IMG/VR virus record: IMGVR_UViG_3300009085_000039
Coordinates: 1-50,183 of that record
Source: a virus
DNA: 50,183 bases
Reading direction: 5' to 3' (one strand)
Positions 21,921 through 28,786 of this stretch are shown here, in pieces. The notes under the pieces are model-generated. The model saw only the letters and a list, made by a program, of their open reading frames with translations, was not told the origin of the DNA and did not search any database. Each line of letters opens with the position of its first letter. Positions within the stretch are counted from its first letter, which is position 1. Position numbers and translations under genes: made by a program.

Positions 21921-23177
21921 ATGGAAGCAATTCAGCAAGTCCAAAAGTCGTTAGATTTGAAAGAAGAGTGTTCGCAGTGTGGCAAGTGGGTTGTGGGTTT
22001 AACAGATACTTCGACGGGTCCGGTGTGTGATGAATGTCTTGAAGATTTTTTTCTGTGTGTTGATTGCGAGGAATATAAACCGGATGGCGAGCTGACAAGT
22101 ACAGTCAATGGACCGGTGTGTGATGAGTGTTGTGATAATTATATTTGTTGTGATTCGTGCGGTGAATGGGTCTTAAATGATGACGCTGTGTTGTGTGACG
22201 ATTCGGTTTACTGCGAGTCATGCGGCGATGAAAATACATTTTGCTGTGCGGATTGTGGTGAAAGGAATGCAAATAATGCTGCGGTTAATACTGCTGGTGG
22301 TGATTCGATTTGTGAAAGGTGTTACGAAAATAATTATTTCTGTTGTGAAAACTGTCAAGAGGTTTTCCATAATGACAATTTAATGTCTACTGACTTTGCA
22401 TATTATTGTGAACGGTGTTATCCGGGAAATGATGATAATGGGGTAATACATGATTACCACCATAAGCCTAATCCGGTTTTCCATCATATGCCAAAGGAAA
22501 AAGATAAGTTATACATCGGAGTTGAACTTGAAACGGAAGGGGATTGTGATTGTGCGGAGGGGTGTCTTGAATGGTCGGACGGTGAGGATCGATATTGGTT
22601 GGAACACGATAGCAGTCTGGATCGTGGGTTTGAGCTGGTAACGCATCCATGCACGTTGGCCTATCATATGGAAAGGTTTCCGTGGGTTTCCGTATGTGAT
22701 TACCTGAAGGATAATAGATTCAAGTCGCATAATACCGAGACTTGTGGGTTACATATACATATAAGCAAAAGACCTCTGTCTCCAGCGGATCAAATCAAGA
22801 TTGGTTTATTTATGGGGTTCAATGCGGAAAAAATAAAGATTTTGGGGCGGCGGGATTACAATACCTATTGCAAGCGGAAATATATCGATAAAAAGATCAA
22901 TGCTGATTGTTCTCCTGATCGGTACGAGGCGGTTAATTTCACTAACTATAAGACTATAGAATTTCGGTTTTTCCGTGGGTCTATTAAAGCGGATACGATC
23001 AAAGCGGCAATTCAATTTTGTCATGCGCTCGTGGGATATTGTAAGCAAAACGGGTTTCCGACATTGGTAAGACCATGTTGGAATGAATTTGTGGCCTATG
23101 TCAAGGGGATAAAGGAATATAAACTTCTCTATACCTATCTACTGCATAAGAATATCGGGGGTGAATCATGTGTATAA
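21921..23177 (+). CDS. Zinc-finger amidoligase (COOH-NH2 ligase)
   Basis: A 418-residue protein in two parts. Residues 17-166 carry about eleven CxxC pairs (e.g. CSQC, CDEC, CVDC, CCDSC) in LIM-like zinc repeats, probably for binding a protein or nucleic acid. Residues 195-385 match the glutamine-synthetase-like amidoligase family: YIGVELETE (198-206), HDSSLD (229-234), FELVTHP (237-243), CGLHIHIS (275-282), EFRFFRG (347-353). The family is predicted to form ATP-dependent amide bonds on peptides or proteins. It overlaps the glutamine amidotransferase gene, its usual partner. Confidence 0.8.
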   Translation: MEAIQQVQKSLDLKEECSQCGKWVVGLTDTSTGPVCDECLEDFFLCVDCEEYKPDGELTSTVNGPVCDECCDNYICCDSCGEWVLNDDAVLCDDSVYCESCGDENTFCCADCGERNANNAAVNTAGGDSICERCYENNYFCCENCQEVFHNDNLMSTDFAYYCERCYPGNDDNGVIHDYHHKPNPVFHHMPKEKDKLYIGVELETEGDCDCAEGCLEWSDGEDRYWLEHDSSLDRGFELVTHPCTLAYHMERFPWVSVCDYLKDNRFKSHNTETCGLHIHISKRPLSPADQIKIGLFMGFNAEKIKILGRRDYNTYCKRKYIDKKINADCSPDRYEAVNFTNYKTIEFRFFRGSIKADTIKAAIQFCHALVGYCKQNGFPTLVRPCWNEFVAYVKGIKEYKLLYTYLLHKNIGGESCV

Positions 23178-23908
23178 TCGTCATTAAGCCTGCGGGTGCC
23201 AAGTTTCCGTCAAAGTCGATTCTAAAGGAATGTTTTGATAATAATCCTGACGGGGCGGGGTTCATGTTCCCATATCGGGGCAAGGTGGAAATATTCAAGG
23301 GATATATGAGATTCAAGAAGTTTTATCGTGCGTTGAATGTATTTGACCAAGATATATCCTTCCCGGTGATTTATCATTTTAGAATAGCTACCACGGGCAA
23401 GGTAAATGCCGATAATACTCATCCATTTCCCATTAGCAAGGTTTCAACCGATCTATGCCAATGGTATAGTGTTACGGATTTGGCTGTATGTCATAACGGT
23501 ATCCTGCCGATTAAACCATATAAAAGCCTGTCGGATACGCAAACATTTATTCTTGATATGCTTGCAGGGCTAAAAAAGGATATCATAAACAAACGTCCTG
23601 CGGTGATGGAATTGATAGAACTGGCGGTTCGGGGGTCAAGGTTGGCGTTTATGACCGGTACGGGTGAAGTGATAAAATTCGGGTCCGGTTGGATCGAAGA
23701 CCAAGGGCTAATCTATAGTAACGATGGGTATAAGCCGTCAGTTTATGAGAAGTATTGCGGTCATACGTATCCGATTGGGATCGAGTATGGTGATGGAGGT
23801 GATTATTTTTGTGAACACTGCGGCGGCAAGCTGTATCAGTGGGGTCAGGACCTATATTGTAACGAGTGCGACAACCTGGGCAACATAAACAGGCAAGGGA
23901 TGGTATAG
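23168..23908 (+). CDS. Class II glutamine amidotransferase with zinc ribbon
   Basis: A 246-residue Ntn-hydrolase. MCIIV places the catalytic Cys at position 2, exposed when Met1 is removed. HFRIATTGKV and the VCHNGIL motif (near residue 114) are typical of GATase II, which releases ammonia from glutamine. The C-terminus (about 205-238) adds a zinc ribbon, CEHCGGK with CNEC, matching the zinc-rich partner. The ten-base overlap with the amidoligase gene implies a joint complex in which ammonia may be passed on. Confidence 0.8.
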   Translation: MCIIVIKPAGAKFPSKSILKECFDNNPDGAGFMFPYRGKVEIFKGYMRFKKFYRALNVFDQDISFPVIYHFRIATTGKVNADNTHPFPISKVSTDLCQWYSVTDLAVCHNGILPIKPYKSLSDTQTFILDMLAGLKKDIINKRPAVMELIELAVRGSRLAFMTGTGEVIKFGSGWIEDQGLIYSNDGYKPSVYEKYCGHTYPIGIEYGDGGDYFCEHCGGKLYQWGQDLYCNECDNLGNINRQGMV

Positions 23909-23910
23909 GT

Positions 23911-23928
23911 TTTCCAAGAAATTGGAAA
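23911..23928 (+). repeat. Dispersed palindrome, copy 4 (GAAA centre)
   Basis: TTTCCAAGAAATTGGAAA begins two bases after the amidotransferase stop codon and just before a terminator. The arms are perfect and the centre is a GAAA tetraloop in RNA. Inverted partner of the copy at 20140-20157. Confidence 0.8.
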
Positions 23929-23932
23929 GAGG

Positions 23933-23962
23933 CGGCGGGGCAAGGAATGACCGCCGTTTTTT
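23933..23962 (+). terminator. Intrinsic terminator of the amidoligase operon
   Basis: CGGCGG (23933-23938) pairs with CCGCCG (23951-23956), followed by TTTTTTATT. It lies just after the GAAA-centred palindrome at 23911-23928, so the transcript would end with two successive hairpins. Confidence 0.75.
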
Positions 23963-23993
23963 ATTGCCTAAAATTCCGCCGCTAAAAAAGGTA

Positions 23994-24022
23994 TTGACAT
24001 TCAATTAATATAGGTTTATACG
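23994..24022 (+). promoter_or_regulatory. Promoter for the packaging/structural genes
   Basis: TTGACA (23994-23999), 17-base spacer, TATACG (24017-24022). Transcription would start near 24029 and lead into the terminase region. This could be a main late promoter. Confidence 0.65.
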
Positions 24023-24048
24023 ATCTTCAAATGGGGGGCCGCAAAGTT

Positions 24049-24333
24049 ATGCCATTACCATTGTCAAGATCACCTATAAGTCAAGCTATCAATACAGCAA
24101 TCCAGAAACTATCAAGAGCTAATACAAGGGGTGATATGGGGGCTGTAGTGAGTGCTCCGCAACATCCAACACCTGTGGTACGCTCATCGTACCAGTTGGA
24201 TAAATGTGCGGATATAAACCATATCCACCTGCCGATGCTTCAGGATGGCGTCTCTATTGGCTCGATATCAAGGGATGCTGTTATGGGGGTATTTATGGGG
24301 GTATGTCAATCAATGGTGGATTATAATGCTTAA
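24049..24333 (+). CDS. Hypothetical protein, first gene of the packaging operon
   Basis: About 94 residues (MPLPLSRSPISQAINTAIQK at the start), no recognised domain. The ATG at 24049 is preferred over one at 24031: the earlier one lies at the predicted transcription start and has no ribosome-binding site, while GGGGGG lies ten bases before 24049. It overlaps the next gene by eight bases. Confidence 0.5.
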   Translation: MPLPLSRSPISQAINTAIQKLSRANTRGDMGAVVSAPQHPTPVVRSSYQLDKCADINHIHLPMLQDGVSIGSISRDAVMGVFMGVCQSMVDYNA

Positions 24334-24517
24334 TGATAATACTATACTATATGTTCTGTGTGATGGATGCAACCTCTGCCATGATTCATATGTGATTCAT
24401 TCGGCAGGGGGGGGAGGGGAGCCGGTGACGAAGGTGGTGGCTGGTGGTATGGATTCCTTACCTGCAACTCACAAGGGTTGGTGGGAAAACGGGTTTATGG
24501 ATAGTGAGTGGTCATGA
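24326..24517 (+). CDS. Small hypothetical protein with CxxC
   Basis: A 63-residue protein with LCDGCNLCHDSYVIHS near the N-terminus, a possible metal site, and a Gly-rich middle. Start at 24326 inside the previous gene's end; stop overlaps the next start as ATGA. No family is recognised. Confidence 0.5.
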   Translation: MLNDNTILYVLCDGCNLCHDSYVIHSAGGGGEPVTKVVAGGMDSLPATHKGWWENGFMDSEWS

Positions 24518-24861
24518 AATGTTTAGTTTGTGGGGTTGAGTTTGTTGCGGAGCGAAAGACGGCGAAGTATTGTTCTGAGCTTTGCAAGAAGAGGTTTCGG
24601 AGGGGAGTTAGCGGGACAGAAGGTTCCTTAGCGGGACAAGATGACCTTAGCGGGACAGATGAAGTTGGGAGTCCTGCGGAGGTGGTTGATGTGGTCAAGG
24701 ACTTGAAATTGGATTTGCACAAAGACCTTGGGTGCTATTCATGGACGGAGAATGGGATATTTATTCGTTCCGACATAACGATAGATCAGGTTCAGAACAT
24801 AGCTCGATTAGTTGCGGCGAAGCATGGTAGGGAGGTTGATTTTAATGAGTGCCGAGGTTAA
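24514..24861 (+). CDS. Zinc-finger protein upstream of terminase
   Basis: A 115-residue protein. Residues 3-28 form a zinc finger (CLVCGVEF, then KYCSELCKKRFR) as in small phage and plasmid DNA-binding proteins. An acidic linker is encoded by the repeated TTAGCGGGACA sequence. The C-terminal 60 residues are mixed alpha/beta. It overlaps the small terminase candidate by 17 bases. It may help recognise DNA for packaging; inference only. Confidence 0.55.
   Translation: MKCLVCGVEFVAERKTAKYCSELCKKRFRRGVSGTEGSLAGQDDLSGTDEVGSPAEVVDVVKDLKLDLHKDLGCYSWTENGIFIRSDITIDQVQNIARLVAAKHGREVDFNECRG
24608..24657 (+). repeat. Three TTAGCGGGACA repeats, candidate packaging site
   Basis: TTAGCGGGACA occurs at 24608-24618, 24628-24638 and 24647-24657, spaced 20 and 19 bases. 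Because the spacings are not multiples of three, the copies are read in different frames. Conservation therefore appears to be at the DNA level. Direct repeats just before terminase genes are typical of pac or cosB-like sites. Confidence 0.6.
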
Positions 24862-25396
24862 GAAACCTTTGCCAATGCACAGCCCGGAGGCGATAAAGAA
24901 GCGGGTAGCGACTTTGCATAAGCAGCATAGGGTGAGGGACATGGCGATAGTGAAGAAGCGGATAGAGGGGAAGTCTAACAGGACGATAGCGAAGGAGATT
25001 ACGAGGGAGTTTGCGCCGATAACTCATCAGCGTGTGGATTATATATTGAGTCGAGATGATATAAAGCCTATCATGGAGAAGCAGTATTTGAAGATCATGG
25101 GTGTTGTCCCGGAGGTTACGGACAGGATTATTGCGAAGTCGAGGGCATTAGATGAGAATTTGGATGACAAGATCAACCAGCCGATTTGTTGGGAGGCGAA
25201 CAAACTATTGGCACAGACGGCGGGTATTTTGATTGCGCCGAACCAGACGAATATTCAGAACACGTTTATCACCCAAAATAACAACATAGTCCCTCCGGTG
25301 ATACAGGATCTCATGAAAAAGTATTTCGGGGACATTATTGATATTAAGCCTTTGGACATGAAGGAGATTGAAGATGCCGCTGACGCCCAAGGGTAA
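24845..25396 (+). CDS. Putative small terminase subunit
   Basis: A 183-residue protein. An N-terminal helix-turn-helix (VKKRIEGKSNRTIAKEI, then THQRVDYILSRDDIK) would bind the packaging site. A central helical region and an Asn-rich segment (NQTNIQNTFITQNNN) precede an acidic C-terminal tail. Size, order and place 0.7 kb before the large terminase fit TerS. Start behind GGGAGG; the frame extends 11 codons further upstream. Confidence 0.6.
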   Translation: MSAEVKKPLPMHSPEAIKKRVATLHKQHRVRDMAIVKKRIEGKSNRTIAKEITREFAPITHQRVDYILSRDDIKPIMEKQYLKIMGVVPEVTDRIIAKSRALDENLDDKINQPICWEANKLLAQTAGILIAPNQTNIQNTFITQNNNIVPPVIQDLMKKYFGDIIDIKPLDMKEIEDAADAQG

Positions 25397-25508
25397 GAAG
25401 ATCATGAAGTCGATGAAGAAGACCTATAAAACCACTAAGAAGACGGAGGAGGTGTTTTACTCTTCTGTTAATAAGGGTAAGATAAAGGGAGTCCACAAAA
25501 AGAAATAG
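25374..25508 (+). CDS. 44-residue basic protein between the terminase genes
   Basis: An ORF starting inside the small terminase's end, behind AAGGAGATTGAAG. The product starts MPLTPKGKKIMKSMKKTY, is extremely Lys-rich and ends in KIKGVHKKK. This short MPLTPKGKKIM...FY.S...KGKIKG pattern recurs in phages next to packaging and head genes; role unknown. Confidence 0.7.
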   Translation: MPLTPKGKKIMKSMKKTYKTTKKTEEVFYSSVNKGKIKGVHKKK

Positions 25509-25517
25509 GAGTCTCTG

Positions 25518-26105
25518 ATGCGATTCATTCTGAAAGGAACGGCGAGGGATGGGCATGGGCAGATAATTTCAAGTGCCACGGTGAGTGTTTATTTGGCGGG
25601 GACCACGACGGTTGCTTCGGTGTATGCGGCATCTGCCGGTGGGACTGCGGTGAACTCAGTCACTTCTGGAACGGACGGTTCGTTCACGTTATATGTTGAT
25701 GATTCGGATTACTATCAATCTCAGAAGTTCAAGGTGACGGTATCTAAAACCGGATACACGAGTAAGACTTACGATGATGTGGTCATTTTCGCTCTGGGAC
25801 AGGCGACGGTGAAGACTGCTTTGCCTTCGGATGGTGCCGGGGAGAACGGTGATTTTGCCATCGTTGAGACAACGGACAACCATCAGTTCGCGTGGCAAGC
25901 CGGGGATGTATGGTACACCAGCGGCAGGGCGGAGATTCTTGCTGCGGTTCCTTCTGCGGGTACGGGGACTAACGGGGAGATAAGGATCATCGAAGCAACC
26001 GGCCTTCATGCGATAGCATGGAAAGCCGGGGGTGCGTGGTATGTGTCCATAGGAGGCACGACAGAAGGTTCTGCCGGTAATTACTCTTGGGAGTCGAGTC
26101 TGTGA
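25518..26105 (+). CDS. Beta-sandwich virion protein, possible decoration
   Basis: A 195-residue protein. Residues 1-95 resemble a carboxypeptidase-regulatory or Ig-like sandwich (ISSATVSVYLAGTTTVA, then TVSKTGYTSKTYDDVVI). Residues 100-185 hold two repeats of the type GENGDFAIVETTDNHQFAWQ and TNGEIRIIEATGLHAIAW. Such modules appear on fibres and capsid decorations. It overlaps the terminase start as GTGA. Confidence 0.55.
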   Translation: MRFILKGTARDGHGQIISSATVSVYLAGTTTVASVYAASAGGTAVNSVTSGTDGSFTLYVDDSDYYQSQKFKVTVSKTGYTSKTYDDVVIFALGQATVKTALPSDGAGENGDFAIVETTDNHQFAWQAGDVWYTSGRAEILAAVPSAGTGTNGEIRIIEATGLHAIAWKAGGAWYVSIGGTTEGSAGNYSWESSL

Positions 26106-28636
26106 CCGAGATTGAAGGCATAGCGGGTTGGGAGGGGATGTTTTCGTACAAGCCCACTCAGGTATTGAAGTGGCTTTTAACGAGTCCCTGTAAGATCACC
26201 TGCATATTTTCCGGCAACCAATTTGGAAAAAATGAATGTTTATCAGCACTTACGTTAATAGATACTCCTGAAGGGAAATTCACAATGGAGTATTTATATA
26301 ATAGAAGGATGCCATTTGAAGTTTATTCTTGGGATGGGGACAAAATCGTTAAAGCAAAAGCATCAAAACCTTTTAAGAAAAGTGGTGGTAAACGCTTATG
26401 TTATAAAATTACAATGGCTAATGGTCAGTGGGTAGAGGCATCTTCTGAGCATCGTGTTTTAACAACTTCTGGTGATTATATTTCTGTCGGCACCTTATAC
26501 GATTTTTTTCGCGGTTCTCCTCAGGAGAAAGTTTACGAGAAATATTATAAGATTGCTGACGAACCCTCCCATCGGGAGTCCATTTTGGGATTTTTCCCTT
26601 CAATTCAGTTCGAAGATGTTCTGCATTACTTGAAAAGAGTATTAGGTTTTCTAGGTTGTTGTTTTCACGATTTCCATCTAAATGGTGGACAACCTCTTGG
26701 GGGAGGAGGTAGCGAGACAGTTTTCTTTCGATTATTAAACGATGTTCGGCAACATATTTACCGCCATGTACTGCAAAAGGATGTTCTGGATAGTAAATAT
26801 GCCAGTATCCAGAAATTAGTATGCGGCCTCCTTTCCATCCTGTGTGTTTATCACCGGAACGTGGTCCGGTTCTTTGAGTCTTTATTGCCAGTTTTTTGCA
26901 TAGGTACTCTATCGTATACAGGGGTACATCAAAATATTCAGCGACTTCCCATTGTCTCAAACCTTCTTTCTCAATCATATAGATTAGTTTCTGATGATCG
27001 ACTTTTCCCGAAGATTTCATACGCTCCTCCTTTAATATTTGATGGTAATAAAGTTATTAGCATCGAAATGGTTGCAAGTCAAGAAGTATATGATATGACC
27101 GTTGAAAAATATCACAACTATCTTGCGGGTGGTTTAATTCACCATAATTCAGTTGCGATGGATCAAATCTTCTCTATCTTGGGAACGCACCCTAACGTGA
27201 ACAAACGTGTAAGGCCCGAAGACACCATCAGGACGTTCAGGTTTGCCTCTCAGACCCTCCCCGGGGAGAAGGAAGAGGATGAAGTCAAGAACACCCAATA
27301 CCCCGCGTTCAAACGAAGGCTACCGGCTAATCTTATCGAGAAAGAGATCACGCAGAGAAAACCAACCTTAACGGTGAAGACTCCTGATGGCGGGAACGTA
27401 CAGATAGAATTTGTGAGTTTCCAACAGGATGTTCAATCCGGTGCCGGTGTCCAGAGGAAGCGGATATGGATAGATGAGGAATGTACAAGGGATTTCTACG
27501 AAGAGCAGATCCCGAGGCTTCTTGCGGCGGATGGGGATATTGTGTTCACCTTTACTCCTGTCCCCGGCGCGATAGGTTGGGAGTTTGACGAACTCTACGA
27601 ACGGGCGAAGATCATCTACCGGACCCCTGCGGTACGACAGCGGATTAAAGAACGCTACGGAGAGGACTACCCCGAATGTCAGATAACCAAAAGCAAAGAT
27701 GACATCTGCGTTATCATGGCGGCTACGGATGACAACCCTGTTTACGAAGAGGTGGCACGGAAGCGAAGCCTTCATACCGGGATAAAGATCACGGCGAAAG
27801 AATACATCGATTCCATGTTCAATATGTATGACGATGAGGACGTTATCGATGCTCGAAGATATGGGTTGTTCAGACAGCTTTCCGGCAAGATCCACAAGTC
27901 GTTTTGCGCGACACATATATTAAAGGAAGAGGTTTACTTCCCCGAAGGCATTCCAACCGAGTGGAAACACTATCGTGGGATCGACTATCATCAGTCTAAC
28001 CCTTGGGCGTGTGTATGGCTCTCTTTAAGCCCTCAGGACGAGATATTTGTATGGGACGACTACGCCCCCTCCCCCCAAAGGATGATAACCTACGACATAG
28101 CAGAGAACATCGCCCGAAGGAGCCATGACTTCAGATATGTGTTTAACATGATTGACCCGAACGCTTCCAATAGGCAGCCGAATACGAATTTAACCACCAT
28201 AGACGACCTGAATAGAGCCTTTATGGACTTCCGAACCAGGGGACTATGTAATGGGGGTCACTGGCAAGCATGGGATACCCACGGTGGTCGCGGCAGGGAA
28301 GAACTGACTAAAAGACTGATAAATTCCGTAAAAGTGGGCAAGCCGTTCAATAATAAGGTAGTTTCAGAGGGTCGTGCGGTATATCTCCCGACAATTTGGT
28401 TCACCCAGAACTGTAAAAACACGATTGAAAGTCTGAAAAATTGGCGTTTGGAACAGTGGTCTTCACGGGAATCTCTTTCAAAAAACGATCCAAGGGAAAA
28501 GACGCAGATGAGGTGGTCGCATTTTCCTATTTGTATAGAATGTATGCTCAAGTCGCCCCTTCTGTCCCTTGCCAAATGGGGGAATCTGGATGGGACACCG
28601 TTGAGGCCGAAACTTTATGCTTCAGGAAGGAATTAA
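26102..28636 (+). CDS. terL: Large terminase subunit (TerL) with intein
   Basis: An 844-residue precursor that starts at GTG 26102. It is the ATP-driven motor and nuclease for DNA packaging. The Walker A loop GNQFGKN (residues 38-44) is followed by Glu45, then a 304-residue intein, then Ser350. Removing it restores GNQFGKNE-SVAMDQIF and gives a 540-residue TerL. Downstream are Walker B (RIWIDEE, near 455), a coupling motif (FTFTPVPG) and acidic nuclease residues in GIDYHQSNPW and FNMIDPNAS. Packaging would need splicing. The gene shares bases 26418-27020 with an antisense nuclease gene. Confidence 0.9.
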   Translation: MTEIEGIAGWEGMFSYKPTQVLKWLLTSPCKITCIFSGNQFGKNECLSALTLIDTPEGKFTMEYLYNRRMPFEVYSWDGDKIVKAKASKPFKKSGGKRLCYKITMANGQWVEASSEHRVLTTSGDYISVGTLYDFFRGSPQEKVYEKYYKIADEPSHRESILGFFPSIQFEDVLHYLKRVLGFLGCCFHDFHLNGGQPLGGGGSETVFFRLLNDVRQHIYRHVLQKDVLDSKYASIQKLVCGLLSILCVYHRNVVRFFESLLPVFCIGTLSYTGVHQNIQRLPIVSNLLSQSYRLVSDDRLFPKISYAPPLIFDGNKVISIEMVASQEVYDMTVEKYHNYLAGGLIHHNSVAMDQIFSILGTHPNVNKRVRPEDTIRTFRFASQTLPGEKEEDEVKNTQYPAFKRRLPANLIEKEITQRKPTLTVKTPDGGNVQIEFVSFQQDVQSGAGVQRKRIWIDEECTRDFYEEQIPRLLAADGDIVFTFTPVPGAIGWEFDELYERAKIIYRTPAVRQRIKERYGEDYPECQITKSKDDICVIMAATDDNPVYEEVARKRSLHTGIKITAKEYIDSMFNMYDDEDVIDARRYGLFRQLSGKIHKSFCATHILKEEVYFPEGIPTEWKHYRGIDYHQSNPWACVWLSLSPQDEIFVWDDYAPSPQRMITYDIAENIARRSHDFRYVFNMIDPNASNRQPNTNLTTIDDLNRAFMDFRTRGLCNGGHWQAWDTHGGRGREELTKRLINSVKVGKPFNNKVVSEGRAVYLPTIWFTQNCKNTIESLKNWRLEQWSSRESLSKNDPREKTQMRWSHFPICIECMLKSPLLSLAKWGNLDGTPLRPKLYASGRN
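26237..27148 (+). mobile_element. Intein in the TerL Walker A loop
   Basis: The 304-residue insert begins with Cys (block A, CLSALTLIDTPEGKFTM) and has block B (VEASSEHRVLTTSGDYISVG, about precursor residues 108-128). It ends with block F/G, EVYDMTVEKYHNYLAGGLIHHN, abbreviated here: YDMTVE, then HHN before Ser. Cys1, penultimate His, final Asn and +1 Ser are all present, so it should splice. No LAGLIDADG or HNH motif is visible in the plus-strand frame between blocks B and F; that place is occupied by the reverse-strand HNH gene. Confidence 0.88.
26418..27020 (-). CDS. HNH homing endonuclease encoded antisense within the intein
   Basis: A 200-residue protein on the strand opposite terL. AAAGGAGGAGCGT precedes the ATG, a strong ribosome-binding site that argues against a chance frame. 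An N-terminal helix-turn-helix (WEVAEYFDVPLYTIEYLCKK, 24-43) would bind DNA. The nuclease core follows: AEHRLIIERKL (His93), VVHHLDGNRENNNLENL (His112-113, Asn119-122) and AEHL (His135), as in HNH_3 homing enzymes. The C-terminus is basic. Its last codons lie antisense to intein block B. It probably mobilises the intein. No minus-strand promoter was identified close upstream. Confidence 0.88.
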   Translation of the reverse strand: MKSSGKVDHQKLIYMIEKEGLRQWEVAEYFDVPLYTIEYLCKKLAIKTQRTGPRSGDKHTGWKGGRILISGYWHIYYPEHPFAVHGGKYVAEHRLIIERKLSRYLLPQEVVHHLDGNRENNNLENLILFSSNAEHLRTELKGKIPKWTPDGRVRQQSYNISRKLSPEENREKNRIRCRQKYNHQKLLKHDAQKMPLPTDH

Positions 28637-28639
28637 AAC

Positions 28640-28786
28640 ATGCTTTATGCGTTCCATTGTAAGGAATGTAAGAAGGTTTACGAGGTGATTCTACCCTTGA
28701 AACAGTACGATAAGAAGGTGAAATGCCCGTATTGCAAGAAAAGATTGAATAAAATCATCACTCCGGTCTTATTTAAGGTGAAATGA
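28640..28786 (+). CDS. 48-residue zinc-ribbon protein
   Basis: An ORF just after terL, with AGGAAGG upstream. The product has CKECKKVY and CPYCKKR, a complete four-Cys ribbon of the FmdB/transcription-factor type. Its stop overlaps the portal start. Role unknown; small zinc ribbons recur in this genome. Confidence 0.6.
   Translation: MLYAFHCKECKKVYEVILPLKQYDKKVKCPYCKKRLNKIITPVLFKVK

Noticed and set aside
1-24020. ATAGGTTTATA shared by bases 1-11 and 24010-24020 as a possible att or duplicated promoter
   Set aside because: Eleven AT-rich bases with no common flank; a chance match near -10-like sequences is likely.
26237-27148. A self-splicing intron instead of an intein in terL
   Set aside because: The reading frame is continuous and intein blocks A, B and F/G with the required Cys, His, Asn and Ser are present, so protein splicing is the simpler reading.
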